Source: Hydrogenibacillus schlegelii (lineage in GTDB: Bacteria; Bacillota; Bacilli; Thermicanales; DSM-22653). From it: DNA of 64,000 bases. The position numbers and the translations under genes are program-made. The stretch covers positions 248,001 to 312,000 of the forward strand of contig NZ_JXBB01000001.1 in assembly GCF_001653195.1 (NCBI RefSeq), in the 5' to 3' direction. Of the stretch, positions 1 to 8,949 are shown in pieces. How positions within the stretch are numbered: the stretch's first letter is position 1; each line of letters begins with the position of its first letter. The notes beneath the pieces were generated by a model, which did not search any database, was not told the DNA's origin, and was given only the letters and a program-made list of their open reading frames with translations.

Positions 1-162
1 ACCGTGCGGAAGCTCGACCCGCCCTTTCCCGGGGCGCTTTCGGCCGTTGGCGTCACCGTCCGGCGCCGGCGTCCCCAGGAGGCCCGGCCGCACTGACCGG
101 CCCCCGATCGGCGCGCCGAAGCGCTCCGGCTGCATCGACCGCCTCCCGACCGGCGCCGCCGG
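1..162. other. No gene seen at left edge
   Basis: GC-rich sequence downstream of the minus-strand dehydrogenase gene. I see no convincing coding frame, terminator hairpin or repeat in it. Confidence 0.5.
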
Positions 163-987
163 TCACCAGATCGTCGCGCCGCCGTCGACGACGAGCGTCG
201 TCCCGGTGATGAACGACGCCGCGTCGGAGGCGAGAAAAAGGATCGCTTCGGCGATCTCCCCCGGTTCGGCCGCCCGGCCGAGGGGCGAGGCCGCCGCCAG
301 CCGCTCGCCGACGTCAGGCCGGGCAAAGAGGTCTTCCGTCATCGGGCTCCGCACCCAGCCGGGGGCCACGGCGTTGACGCGAATCCCAGGGGCGTAGCTT
401 ACGGCCATCGCCCGCGTCAGGGCGAGCACGCCGCCTTTGCTCGCGGTGTAGGCGTGGGTGTCGTTCGGCGCCGCCTGGCCGACGAGGGCATCGTCGGAGG
501 CGACGTTCACGATGCTTCCGCCCCGCTCCAGCATGAGGGGGATGAACGCCCGGGAGACGAGAAAAACGCCGGTCAGGTTCACCGCGAGCACCCTCGCCCA
601 CGTCTCGACCGCCACCCGATGGACCGGTCCGTCGCCGAGCGGCCGGCCGCTTGTGCCCGCGTTGTTGATGAGCACATCGATCGAAGGAAACGCCGCCCGA
701 ACGGCGGCCGCCGCCTGTTCGACCTCGCCCGGTTCGGCGACGTCGACGCGAAGCCACCGCGCCACGGTGCCGAACGCCCGTCCGGCTTCGCCCACCGCCC
801 GCTCGGCCTCCCGCCCTTCCGCTTCGCGGACGTCGAGCAAAAACACCGCCCGCGCGCCTTCCGCCGCCAGCCGCACGGCGACTTCCCGGCCGATGCCCCG
901 GGCCGCGCCGGTGACGACGGCCACTTTGCCGACAAAACGCCGCCCGGCCTCACTTTTGTTCACGGGTCGCATCGATGGTCGCATCAT
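163..987 (-). CDS. SDR-family NAD(P)-dependent oxidoreductase
   Basis: A classical short-chain dehydrogenase/reductase of 274 residues; the substrate cannot be told from sequence. The N-terminal Rossmann fold has the glycine motif TGAARGIG near residue 26, followed by the NNAG motif near residue 110. The catalytic Ser lies in NVASDD, and YTASK supplies the catalytic Tyr and Lys. The C-terminus has the usual SFITG and VVDGG substrate-loop and dimer segments. The ATG at 987 is preceded by AAAGGGGG at 991-1000 with good spacing. The next gene upstream on the same strand is the GreA/GreB-like factor, only about 34 bases away, so the two may be cotranscribed. Family assignment is firm, function is not. 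Confidence 0.85.
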   Translation of the reverse strand: MMRPSMRPVNKSEAGRRFVGKVAVVTGAARGIGREVAVRLAAEGARAVFLLDVREAEGREAERAVGEAGRAFGTVARWLRVDVAEPGEVEQAAAAVRAAFPSIDVLINNAGTSGRPLGDGPVHRVAVETWARVLAVNLTGVFLVSRAFIPLMLERGGSIVNVASDDALVGQAAPNDTHAYTASKGGVLALTRAMAVSYAPGIRVNAVAPGWVRSPMTEDLFARPDVGERLAAASPLGRAAEPGEIAEAILFLASDAASFITGTTLVVDGGATIW

Positions 988-1021
988 GCCGTCCCCCTTT
1001 CAGACCCGAGCAAGCTTTTCA

Positions 1022-1561
1022 TCATGAACCGTCATCCGAGCCGTAAGCGACGCCGACGATCCGGAGGTGCTGCTTCCGCCCCTCGATCGAAAACCACACC
1101 TCGTCGCCCCGCTTTCGCCCGAGCACGGCCTGCGCGATCGGCGCGGTAAAAGCGACGAGGTCGTCCTCCCAAAACTCCGCCGCCTCGTCGACGCCGACGA
1201 TCGTAAAGCGCCACCGCTCGCCGGCAAATTCACCGCCGATCCCCTCGACAACGACCGTCGCTCCGAACTGGACGACGTCCGTCGGGGCCGCCGGAGGCGG
1301 GGCGACTTCCGCCTCGGCGATTCGCTTTTGCACTTCGTTCAGGCGTTCATAGAGCACGGCCGGGACCGGCACCGCCGGATCGCTTTCGGCGTGTTCGGCG
1401 CGCCATCGCTCGATCTCCGCTTCGAGCGCGGCGCGTTTTTCCTCCAGAAGTTTGAGTCCCCGCGGCGTCACCCGGTTCGGCGTGCCCGGCGGGAGGTCGG
1501 CAAGGGGCGGCACGATGAACGGCTCGTTCGGAAGGTCGTCTTTCAAAAACGCTTTGCTCAT
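1022..1561 (-). CDS. GreA/GreB-family transcription elongation factor
   Basis: A 179-residue member of the GreA/GreB family, which binds the RNA polymerase secondary channel and rescues arrested complexes by stimulating transcript cleavage. It begins MSKAFLKDD, as GreB-type proteins do. It then has a coiled-coil segment (about residues 35-85, rich in Glu, Arg and Leu) and a C-terminal FKBP-like domain with GDEVWF and a closing LRIVGVAYG strand. The ATG at 1561 is chosen over an in-frame ATG at 1630 because GAGGAGGGAGG lies just before it. The acidic tip pair of the coiled coil is not obvious, so this could be a divergent regulator rather than a true cleavage factor. A degraded second copy of its 3' end lies at 7929-8003. 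Confidence 0.75.
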   Translation of the reverse strand: MSKAFLKDDLPNEPFIVPPLADLPPGTPNRVTPRGLKLLEEKRAALEAEIERWRAEHAESDPAVPVPAVLYERLNEVQKRIAEAEVAPPPAAPTDVVQFGATVVVEGIGGEFAGERWRFTIVGVDEAAEFWEDDLVAFTAPIAQAVLGRKRGDEVWFSIEGRKQHLRIVGVAYGSDDGS

Positions 1562-1737
1562 CGCGGCCTCCCTCCTCACCAAGCGGGATTGAAAGCCCAT
1601 CAACATCCCGTGTCGTCGTCGCCCGACCACCGGCTACAAACGGCGCCGGCGCACGGCGCCGGAAGCGCCGTCCCGTTTTCCTCCGGCCTGCTCGAGCGTT
1701 AGACTCCCCCGGCAGCGGAGCGTGCGTCGAGGGCCGA

Positions 1738-2538
1738 TCATGCCTTCGCATCCGACGTCACGGCTTCAAGCCGCCTGATCTTGCCCCGGATGACCTCCAC
1801 GTGCGCCAAAGCCGCCCGGCGCCCCGTTTCAATGAGCCCTTCAGGATCGTCGACCCACACCGTCGCCCGATAGCCGTCCATATCCGGCGTCATGAGAATG
1901 TCCGCCTCCCGGTTTCGGCATTGAATGAGGTGATGTCCGGCGATTTCCAGGCTGCGCATGAGCACATCGTAAATGTGACGAATTTCGGCGACGCGGGGCG
2001 CCGGGGAAACATCCACACCGATCACCACGTCCACTCCCATTTGCCTGAGCACGCCGGCCGGGACGCGCGCGACGAGTCCCCCGTCGACCAGGACCTTGTC
2101 CTCGACAAACACCGGCGTAAAGATTCCCGGAATCGCGATGCTGGCCCGAACGGCCACATCGGCCGGCCCTTCCGTGAAAACGACCATTTCACCGCTTTTA
2201 AGATCGGTGGCGATGACGGCGGTCGGAATGGCGAGGTCTTCAAGTCGCTTGCCCCGCGTTAAATCCCGAACGAGCGCTTTGAACCGTTCGCCCTTAAGCA
2301 GTCCGTAGCGGGGGGCCGACACGTCGACAAAGCGGCGCCACTCCAGCGTCCGGGACAGTTCCTGCAGCCGCCCGACCGGTAGACCGCTCGCATACAGCAC
2401 GCCGATGAGCGCCCCGACACTGCTTCCGGCAATCGCGTCGATCGGAATGTCTGCCTTTTCCAACGTTTCGATCACGCCGAGGTGAGCCAGCCCGCGAACG
2501 CCGCCTGCGCCCAGGGCCAGACCGATTCGAGGTCGCAC
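1738..2538 (-). CDS. Patatin-like phospholipase (RssA/YlbK type)
   Basis: A 266-residue patatin-family serine hydrolase. The oxyanion-hole motif GAGGVRG is near residue 10, the nucleophile elbow is GSSVG, and the dyad aspartate is in VDGG. These are the family's complete catalytic set, so the enzyme should be active on lipid acyl esters, although the cellular substrate of this bacterial subgroup is unknown. The GTG at 2538 is chosen because GGAGGGAGG precedes it at normal spacing; an ATG at 2586 would add 16 residues that do not fit the family. There is no signal peptide, so it is cytoplasmic or peripheral to the membrane. Length agrees with RssA-like proteins. Confidence 0.82.
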   Translation of the reverse strand: MRPRIGLALGAGGVRGLAHLGVIETLEKADIPIDAIAGSSVGALIGVLYASGLPVGRLQELSRTLEWRRFVDVSAPRYGLLKGERFKALVRDLTRGKRLEDLAIPTAVIATDLKSGEMVVFTEGPADVAVRASIAIPGIFTPVFVEDKVLVDGGLVARVPAGVLRQMGVDVVIGVDVSPAPRVAEIRHIYDVLMRSLEIAGHHLIQCRNREADILMTPDMDGYRATVWVDDPEGLIETGRRAALAHVEVIRGKIRRLEAVTSDAKA

Positions 2539-2641
2539 GTGTGCCTCCCTCCGCGCAAACAAACTTCCGCCTCCTCTTGGGCTCAAGAATTCCCGGCAGC
2601 CGTTTTTGTGCCGCTTAATAGGATAACCGAACTTCAGGCAG

Positions 2642-3060
2642 CCTCCAAACTCTCATCCCCCGCAGGAGGATCAGAATGGGCCATCGCTCCCCAACCGCGC
2701 TTTCTTTCTCTGAACCAGCGATTTCGGCGCCGGGCATCGACGGGCCGCCTTGGCGCGCGCCCAAGCCCTGAAAGACTTGAAGCCGGGCGGCGTCCCCCTC
2801 GCCGAGGTCCTGGCGGTCGGCGTGCCGATGTTTCTGGTTCACGCGCTCCCGGGACCGGAAGAAAAAATGCCCGCCTCTTTGTCTCCCTCGGCCCGGCCGA
2901 AACGGGCGACGAGAAAGCGCTCGTCCGCTGGGCGGAAATGCTCGCCGATCCCACGTTACATGAAGCCTTGCTCGCAAGAGCCAAGCCGCACCGACCCAAA
3001 GAGGCCGCATGGGCCGCGGCGGAGGCCGCTTTTCGCCTCATCCCGACCTCTTTGCGCTGG
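2642..3060 (+). pseudogene. Decayed coding sequence of unknown function
   Basis: Coding-like protein text appears in two frames here. One frame around 2750-2870 reads LKPGGVPLAEVLAVGVPMF, and another from about 2850 reads RLFVSLGP, then GDEKALVRWAEMLADP, then LHEALLARA. The second piece weakly resembles the C-terminal half of a type-2 PTS EIIA domain. That comparison is by eye and uncertain. The frame switch suggests a broken gene directly upstream of the HrcA-like regulator. It ends in the 17-bp repeat element at 3062. Confidence 0.3.
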
Positions 3061-3061
3061 C

Positions 3062-3078
3062 TTTTTGGGTTTTTTGGG
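3062..3078 (+). promoter_or_regulatory. 17-bp repeat, copy 1 (candidate operator)
   Basis: The sequence tttttgggttttttggg ends 37 bases before the ATG of the HrcA-like regulator. An identical copy sits 38 bases before the MMPL transporter start. Identity of both sequence and position suggests a shared regulatory site, perhaps bound by the regulator itself. That is inference. Confidence 0.4.
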
Positions 3079-3114
3079 CATGATGAGCATAAACGGAGCG
3101 GGAGTGCGGAAGGG

Positions 3115-3799
3115 ATGCTCTTAACCGAACGCCGCAAAGAATTCCTGCGCCACGTGATTGAACTTTATCACAAAACGCAGTTCCCCGTCCACGACGAAAT
3201 CCTGGCCAAAGCGATCGGTGTGAGATAAGCGGACGTCGTACGACATGGTGAAGGGGCTGGAAAAACTCGGCTACCTGATCCGCGACTCCGTTCTGTCTCC
3301 CGGCGCCGTGGGCCGCTCCCAGGTCGTCTTTATCCCAAGCCTGAAGGCGATCCGGCTTTTCGAACAAAAAAGGGTCGAAAAAGAAAAGGCCTGGGAGAAC
3401 GAGTGGCCCGAGGTCAAGGCCAAAATCCTCGAGGCGCTGGATCGGGTCAAAAGCCAGGGCCTTCGCGAAATCGTCCAAACGTTTCTGCACGAGCTCGTGC
3501 ACGCCGGATCGCGGGCCGCTTTCGGAGCGTGGTTCTTCGGGCTCCTGCTCGCTTATCTGCGCCAGCTCGACCGGAAAACCGAAGCGCTGATCCGAAACCT
3601 CCTCTCCCATGTGCCGGCCGGAAGAACGTGCCTTGCACTCCTCATCGGCACGGTTTTCGGCATCGTCGCACAAGCGGAAGGACGCGATCTGGACCTCACC
3701 ATGGCCGAACTCATCGGCCGGTATGTGCAGTCGATGGTCGAACTGACCGAGCAGGAGGTCCGCTTACTGGACGACTTTCTGCGGGAAGCATGCCTCTAA
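3115..3799 (+). pseudogene. HrcA-like winged-helix regulator, frameshifted
   Basis: The first frame (3115-3228) opens with LTERRKEFLRHVIELY and ends at IGVR. This is the pattern of the N-terminal winged helix of HrcA-type repressors. A shift of one base near 3222 joins it to KRTSYDMVKGLEKLGYLIRD, the recognition helix and wing, and the frame then runs to 3799. The reconstructed protein is about 228 residues. The C-terminal part is helical, with FGAWFFGLLLAYL and ALLIGTVFG, and does not look like the HrcA GAF-like domain. It lies immediately upstream of the MMPL transporter and shares a 17-bp upstream element with it, so it is probably that operon's regulator. The break could be a real mutation, a sequencing error or programmed frameshifting. 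Confidence 0.6.
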
Positions 3800-3833
3800 A
3801 GGGAAACATGGAGGCGGGCGTTTCTCCGCCGTA

Positions 3834-3850
3834 TTTTTGGGTTTTTTGGG
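3834..3850 (+). promoter_or_regulatory. 17-bp repeat, copy 2 (candidate operator)
   Basis: Identical to the element at 3062-3078. It lies in the gap between the HrcA-like gene and the MMPL transporter, 38 bases before the GTG at 3888. It could be an operator or part of a promoter. No clear -35/-10 pair is visible next to it. Confidence 0.4.
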
Positions 3851-3887
3851 TGCTTGAGAGAACAACCAGGAACCAAAAAACGGGCGG

Positions 3888-5975
3888 GTGTCGAACATGC
3901 TGGACGCGATGGCCCGGTGGGTCGTCAAAAAGAGAGTCCTCATCGTCATGCTCTCCTTGCTCCTTCTCATCCCGGCCGGGTACGGGATGAACCATACACG
4001 CATCAACTACGACATCTTGGCCTATCTTCCGGAGCGCCTCCCTTCGGTCCAAGGGCAGAACATCCTGAACCAGGCCTTCGGTTACGGCGGTACGGGCATC
4101 CTCATGCTCAAAAACAAAAGCGACGTCGAAGCGGAAGCGCTCAAGGAGCGCCTCGAACAGATCGACGGCGTCGAAGCCGTCACCTGGATCAGCGACCTGG
4201 CCGATTTGGCCGTCCCCCGGGAATTCTTGCCGGCGGAACTCATCGACCAGTTCTATGCCGATGACGGCACCCTGATGCAAATCCAGTTTCAAGAAGAAGC
4301 CGCCTCCCTCAAAACCGATCGGGCGGTTCGGGAAATCAAAGCCGTCTTAGGTCCCGACGCCTACTTTGCCGGTACGCCGCCGATGCTTGCCGAGCTGAGG
4401 GCGCAGCTGGAAAGCGAAATGCCCCTCTATTCGCTGGCGGCCGTCCTTTTCACACTTGTGCTTCTCGGACTCACCCTGCCGTCGTTTCTCCTTCCCGTTT
4501 TGATTCTCCTGTCCATCGGCGTCGCCATCGTGTACAATCTCGGCCTCTCGTACTACCTGGGCGGCTCGATGTCCTACATCACCGCCGCCGTCGCCGGCGC
4601 GCTGCAACTGGGCGTAACCATGGATTTTTCCATCTTTCTCGTCCACCGCTACGCCGAAGAGCGGCGCACCAAAGACAAAGAAAGCGCCATGGCCGACGCC
4701 ATCCGCCACACGGCGCAGGCGATCTTGACCAGCGCGGCGACGGCGATCGCCGGTTTTTTGGCCATGACGGCGATGGCGCTCGGGATCGGCGGCGATCTCG
4801 GAATGACGATGGCCCGCGGCGTGTTCATCAGCGTGCTGATGATTTTGACCTTGCTGCCGTCGTTGATCCTGATCTTCGAACCGTGGATCGAGCGCTTTCA
4901 GCACCGCACGTTCGTCCCCGATTTCGACGCCCTCGCCCGGCGGATCGTCCGCCACCACAAGCCGATCTTTGGACTCTTTTTACTTCTGTTCATCCCCGCC
5001 TGGATCGGTTATGCCTCGGTGGACGTCGTCTACGACATCGATCGGCTCATGCCGAAGAATCTTCCGGCCATCCAAAATCTGGAGGCGATCCGGCGGGTCT
5101 TTCCCTCGACCGAATCGGCTTTTCTGATCATGGACGATACGCTCTCCGCTTCGGAACGCACGCACATCGTGAAACAGATCGAAACCTTGGACGGCGTGAG
5201 GCGCGTGATCGGCCTCGACACGCTGATCGACCCCACCGTGCCGGAAGCGTTCGTCCCGGAAAACGTCAAAGCGATGTTCGCCCAAGACCGTTACAACCTG
5301 TCCATGATCCAACTGACGTACGGGGCGTACGACGAGCGCACGACCCGGATGATCGAAGCGGCGGAAGCCATCATCCGCCCTTATGCGGGGCACGCCTACT
5401 TGACGGGCCAAGCGGTGCTCCAAAACGATCTCGTGACGACGGTCCAAGACGACAGCCGGCGGGTCGACCTGATCTCCATCGTCGCGATCTTTTGGATCAT
5501 CCTCATCGCCTTTCGTTCCCTCGCTTTGCCCATCGTCCTGGTCGGAAGCATCGAGCTGGCCATTTTGTTCAACCTGGGCCTCGACTTTTACCTCGGCCGT
5601 TCCATGCCCTTCATCGGCACGTTTGCCATCGGCGCCATCCAGCTGGGGAGCACGATCAACTACGCCATCTTACTCGTCACCCGCTTTAAAGAAGAACTGG
5701 CCCGCCAGGAGACGAAAGACCCGAAAGCGGCGATGGCGCGCGCCGTATCGGCCAGCGGCGGCGCCATCCTGAGCAGCGCGCTGGCCCTGTTCGCCGCGGT
5801 CATCGGCATCTGGATGGTGACCGACATTTCGCTCCTCGGCGATCTCACCTTCATGATCGCCCGCGGCGCCCTCATCTCGCTCACCGTGATCGTTTTCTTG
5901 CTCCCGGCCGTGCTGCTCACCCTGAGCGGTTTCATCGCCCGGACGACCGTCGGCTGGCCAAAGCAACCGTCCTGA
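3888..5975 (+). CDS. MMPL/RND-family transporter
   Basis: A 695-residue membrane protein with two repeated halves. Each half has one N-terminal membrane helix, an extracytoplasmic domain and a five-helix bundle, which is the plan of MMPL/RND exporters. The conserved helix motifs are GVTMDFSIFLVHRY near residue 245 and GSTINYAILLVTRF near residue 590; the first carries the acidic residue used in proton coupling. Substrates of this family are lipids, peptides or drugs; none can be assigned here. The GTG at 3888 and ATG at 3897 are both possible and neither has a strong ribosome binding site. The secreted heptad-repeat protein follows 56 bases later, a pairing also seen for YhgE/Pip-type proteins, so they probably work together at the membrane. 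Confidence 0.85.
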   Translation: MSNMLDAMARWVVKKRVLIVMLSLLLLIPAGYGMNHTRINYDILAYLPERLPSVQGQNILNQAFGYGGTGILMLKNKSDVEAEALKERLEQIDGVEAVTWISDLADLAVPREFLPAELIDQFYADDGTLMQIQFQEEAASLKTDRAVREIKAVLGPDAYFAGTPPMLAELRAQLESEMPLYSLAAVLFTLVLLGLTLPSFLLPVLILLSIGVAIVYNLGLSYYLGGSMSYITAAVAGALQLGVTMDFSIFLVHRYAEERRTKDKESAMADAIRHTAQAILTSAATAIAGFLAMTAMALGIGGDLGMTMARGVFISVLMILTLLPSLILIFEPWIERFQHRTFVPDFDALARRIVRHHKPIFGLFLLLFIPAWIGYASVDVVYDIDRLMPKNLPAIQNLEAIRRVFPSTESAFLIMDDTLSASERTHIVKQIETLDGVRRVIGLDTLIDPTVPEAFVPENVKAMFAQDRYNLSMIQLTYGAYDERTTRMIEAAEAIIRPYAGHAYLTGQAVLQNDLVTTVQDDSRRVDLISIVAIFWIILIAFRSLALPIVLVGSIELAILFNLGLDFYLGRSMPFIGTFAIGAIQLGSTINYAILLVTRFKEELARQETKDPKAAMARAVSASGGAILSSALALFAAVIGIWMVTDISLLGDLTFMIARGALISLTVIVFLLPAVLLTLSGFIARTTVGWPKQPS

Positions 5976-6031
5976 AGCACGGGCCCCGACGTCCGGATGC
6001 ACCGACCCAAGAAAGAAAGGAGCGAAACACG

Positions 6032-7603
6032 ATGGGAAAAGCATTCCGAAGCGCGTGGACCCGCGGGGTATCGATCCTGCTCGCCACCTCCCTGGGGATG
6101 CTTTCCGGCTCCGGCGTCTTTGCCGAAGAGCAAGAAGGTCAAACGACGGTCACCGATCACGAAACGGTCTATGCGCTCCTCGACGCCGCCGGCAGCGTCC
6201 AAAAGACGATCGTCGTCGATTGGCTGCACGTCAAGGGTCACGGCCGGATCTCCGTCCGAGACGCCGGTCCGCTCGAGAACATTACGAACTTAAGCGGCCG
6301 GGAGATGCCGACCGTCCAGGGCGACGCGATCGTCTGGACGCTCGACGTGGACGGCGAACATGACCTCTTTTATTCCGGGGAGACGTCCAAAGCGTTGCCG
6401 GTCGAGGCGGCCATCGCCTATACCTTGAACGGCCAACCGGTCGAGGCAAAGGAGCTCGCCGGAAAAGACGGCCGGGTCAAAATCGAAGTGCATCTTCAAA
6501 ACAAGCTCAAACAGGCCCGGTCCAACCCCTCCGTCGATGAAAAAGGCGGGACGCGCACCGCGGAAAAAGAACGGTATACGCCGTTTCTCGCCCTGGTGAA
6601 TGTCAATATCCCGGTGGATCGTTTTCGGGACGTGCAAACCGGAGAGGCGATGACGGTCGTGACGGGGAAAACGATGAGCGCCACCTGGATGGTCGTGCCC
6701 GACCCCGAGGCGACCGTCACCGTGGAGATGACCGGGAACCACATCGAACTCGATCCGATCACCATCACCTTAATCCCCGGGATCCCGCCGATGCCGACGA
6801 TGCCGGTGGACCCGGCGCAGATGGAAAAACTCGCGGAAGGGATCGAAGATCTCGCCTCGGCCCTCGCCGAACTGGATCGGGGTTCCGCGCAGCTTCCCGC
6901 CGGCATCCGGCAAATGAAGTCCGGTTTGACCGAGCTCGCGGAAGGATTGAAACAGCTGGAAAGCGTGAGCGACGCGCACGCCGCCGTGCTCGACGAGCTT
7001 CTCTCCTCCCACGAGCAGCTTATCGCCCTGGCGCAGGGGCTTAAAGCCAAAACGGCGTCGTTGCAAAATCCCGAGCTTCAGGCGTCTTTGGACGCGCTCC
7101 TTCAGGGATTGCAAAAAGAAAAAGAGGCCCTGACGCTTCTGAAGCAGGGAGGAACGTGGCAAGGGCGGCCGTTTCCGAGCCTCAAAGCGCTTCAGGATGG
7201 CCTCCGCGCCTCTCGGGAAGGCGCGACCCAACTGACAGGGGCCGCCGATCAAGCGGCAAGCGGCGCGGATCGACTCGCGGCGGCCGTCCGCAGGCTCTCC
7301 GGCGGGACGGCGACGATGGACCGCGAACTCCGGGCGGGCTTGGGACAATGGAACGAAGCCCAGGCCAGGATGGAGGCCCTCCAATCCTTAGCCGCCGCCT
7401 ATGACACCTTCATCGGCAAACCCGACGGGGCCAAAGGCGACGTGCGCTTCATCCTGAAGAGCGAAGCGATTCAACATCCGAAAGAGAAACCCGCTCCGGA
7501 TACCCAAGCGCCACCGGCGACGCCCGCCGCTCAACCGCAAGAAAAACAGCGTCCCTTCCTGGAGCGGATCTGGGCCTTTTTCTCTCGCCTGTTTCAGCGG
7601 TGA
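6032..7603 (+). CDS. Secreted heptad-repeat protein (YhgE/Pip-like)
   Basis: A 523-residue protein with a signal peptide (residues 1-30, SILLATSLGMLSGSGVFA). A beta-rich segment follows to about residue 240. The central region (about 265-430) contains LxxGxxxL heptads such as QMKSGLTELAEGLKQLE and a second set near GATQLTGAADQAASGADRL. Such heptads occur in the YhgE/Pip family and form long extracellular coiled stalks. The C-terminus is Pro/Gln-rich and ends with a short aromatic amphipathic stretch (FLERIWAFFSRLF) that could touch the membrane. It lacks the multi-helix C-terminal domain of full YhgE proteins. AAAGGAGCG precedes the ATG. It is probably cotranscribed with the MMPL transporter. 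Confidence 0.7.
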   Translation: MGKAFRSAWTRGVSILLATSLGMLSGSGVFAEEQEGQTTVTDHETVYALLDAAGSVQKTIVVDWLHVKGHGRISVRDAGPLENITNLSGREMPTVQGDAIVWTLDVDGEHDLFYSGETSKALPVEAAIAYTLNGQPVEAKELAGKDGRVKIEVHLQNKLKQARSNPSVDEKGGTRTAEKERYTPFLALVNVNIPVDRFRDVQTGEAMTVVTGKTMSATWMVVPDPEATVTVEMTGNHIELDPITITLIPGIPPMPTMPVDPAQMEKLAEGIEDLASALAELDRGSAQLPAGIRQMKSGLTELAEGLKQLESVSDAHAAVLDELLSSHEQLIALAQGLKAKTASLQNPELQASLDALLQGLQKEKEALTLLKQGGTWQGRPFPSLKALQDGLRASREGATQLTGAADQAASGADRLAAAVRRLSGGTATMDRELRAGLGQWNEAQARMEALQSLAAAYDTFIGKPDGAKGDVRFILKSEAIQHPKEKPAPDTQAPPATPAAQPQEKQRPFLERIWAFFSRLFQR

Positions 7604-8098
7604 GGGCCATGCCGCACGGAGCCATGCCCCGTTTCCCATCCTGACGCCGCCAGCGAGCTTGGAAAGCCGTGCCCTGCCGCCGCTGCAAGAGCACCGATGG
7701 GGCAGGACTTCCCCTTTGATCTTGTGCTCAAGTCATTTCCGCTTGTTTTGAACCGGATCTCCCCGATTTCGTCCTCCCCAGGTACGATCCCAGGCTTCGG
7801 AACGATCTCCGGAACGCAACCCCTAGACGCCGTACCGCCCGAGAAGCGCCTCGTCATCAAAGACGATCGGCGCCGCCCGTCGGTTTCCCGCCTATTTCAT
7901 CCGCTTCCTCCCGCCGAAAAGCTTCGCATCAGGATCCGTCCTCCGAACCATAGGCGACACCATAGGCGACGCCGGCGATCCGGAGCTGCCGTTCGCGCCC
8001 CGCACGGTGCCGTCTGGCTGCCCGCCGAAACCCCACCGCCGCTCCTCTCAACCGAGCGGGTCGGGAAAGAACGCGGCCCGAAGGCATGCCGCCCGGCG
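7604..8098. other. Gene-poor interval
   Basis: About 500 bases between the heptad-repeat gene and the next promoter. I see no intact gene. The only recognisable content is a short remnant of a GreB-like 3' end at 7929-8003. No convincing terminator follows the 7603 stop. Confidence 0.5.
7929..8003 (-). pseudogene. Remnant of a second GreA/GreB-like gene 3' end
   Basis: The minus strand reads GRERQLRIAGVAYG, then VAYGSEDGS and a stop. The intact gene at 1022-1561 ends GRKQHLRIVGVAYGSDDGS. The match is close in both protein and DNA. The remnant carries an internal 12-bp tandem duplication that repeats GVAY. Upstream of it the frame no longer matches, so only the last 24 codons survive. It suggests an old duplication or recombination between the two places. 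Confidence 0.5.
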
Positions 8099-8129
8099 TT
8101 GACGCCGTCGGGTCGACCTGTGGTAAAAT
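8099..8129 (+). promoter_or_regulatory. Candidate promoter for the DsbA-like gene
   Basis: TTGACG at 8099-8104 and TGGTAAAAT ending at 8129 form a -35 and an extended -10, with a long 19-base spacer. The gene starts about 97 bases further on. Confidence 0.4.
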
Positions 8130-8225
8130 GATAAGTAACTCTACCCGGGTAAGCCTACAGACCGGTTCATCGCCCGCTGAGCCCGAGCAAGCGCCATCCT
8201 CAGCCGAAACGGAGGCGTCCCGCCG

Positions 8226-8903
8226 ATGCAAGGTCTTGCCAAGACCTCCCGCCCGGAGATCGAGCTGGAGTTTTTCCACGACGTCCTCTGCGCGTGGTGC
8301 TACGCCCTTTCTCCGCGGGTTCGGCGGCTTGCCGCCGAGTACCCCGAAATCCGGATCGTCCACCGCGCCTTTGCCCTGGCGCCGACGCCGGAATCCCTGG
8401 AGACCATGTTCGGTTCAAAGGAGCAGGCCAAGCGGGAGATCCTTTCCCACTGGCGAGCGGCCAACCAGAACGACGATGACCACCGCATCGACGCCGCGCT
8501 CATGGCCACGCGCCCTTTTGACTACCCGTACTCCATGCCGGGGCTTTTGGCCTGCAAGGCGGCCGAGCGCCAGGGCGGGCAGGAAGCGCACTGGGCTCTG
8601 TACGACCGGATCCAGCGCGCCCATCTCACAGAGTGCCTGAACATCGCCGATTTCGCGGTGCTCCGTCGGTGCGCCGAAGACGTCGGCCTCGACGTGGCCC
8701 GGTGGGAAGGCGACGTTCGTTCGCCGGAGACCCGGGAGGCCGTCGAGCGGGACCTGGCGCGGGCCCGCCTGTACGGGATCCGGGGCGTGCCCACCCTCGT
8801 GGCGGAGCGCAAGTACACCCTCAGCGGGGCCCAACCTTATGAACGGCTCAAGAGTTGGATCGAGCGCCTCCTGGCGCAGCATGGGACCTCTCGCATCGAC
8901 TGA
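8226..8903 (+). CDS. DsbA-family thiol oxidoreductase (FrnE-like)
   Basis: A 225-residue thioredoxin-fold protein of the DsbA/FrnE group. The redox motif CAWC is at residues 22-25 directly after the first beta strand (EFFHDVLCAWCY). The all-alpha insertion typical of DsbA follows, and the cis-proline loop is GVPTLV near residue 190. There is no signal peptide, so like FrnE it should act in the cytoplasm in disulfide isomerisation or dithiol oxidation. A GGAGG-type site lies just before the ATG. It stands alone, with its own candidate promoter upstream and IS remnants downstream. Confidence 0.82.
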   Translation: MQGLAKTSRPEIELEFFHDVLCAWCYALSPRVRRLAAEYPEIRIVHRAFALAPTPESLETMFGSKEQAKREILSHWRAANQNDDDHRIDAALMATRPFDYPYSMPGLLACKAAERQGGQEAHWALYDRIQRAHLTECLNIADFAVLRRCAEDVGLDVARWEGDVRSPETREAVERDLARARLYGIRGVPTLVAERKYTLSGAQPYERLKSWIERLLAQHGTSRID

Positions 8904-8949
8904 CGTTAAAGAAAGGGTAAAAACCGACGAAAAGCTGGATCTCCTGCGT

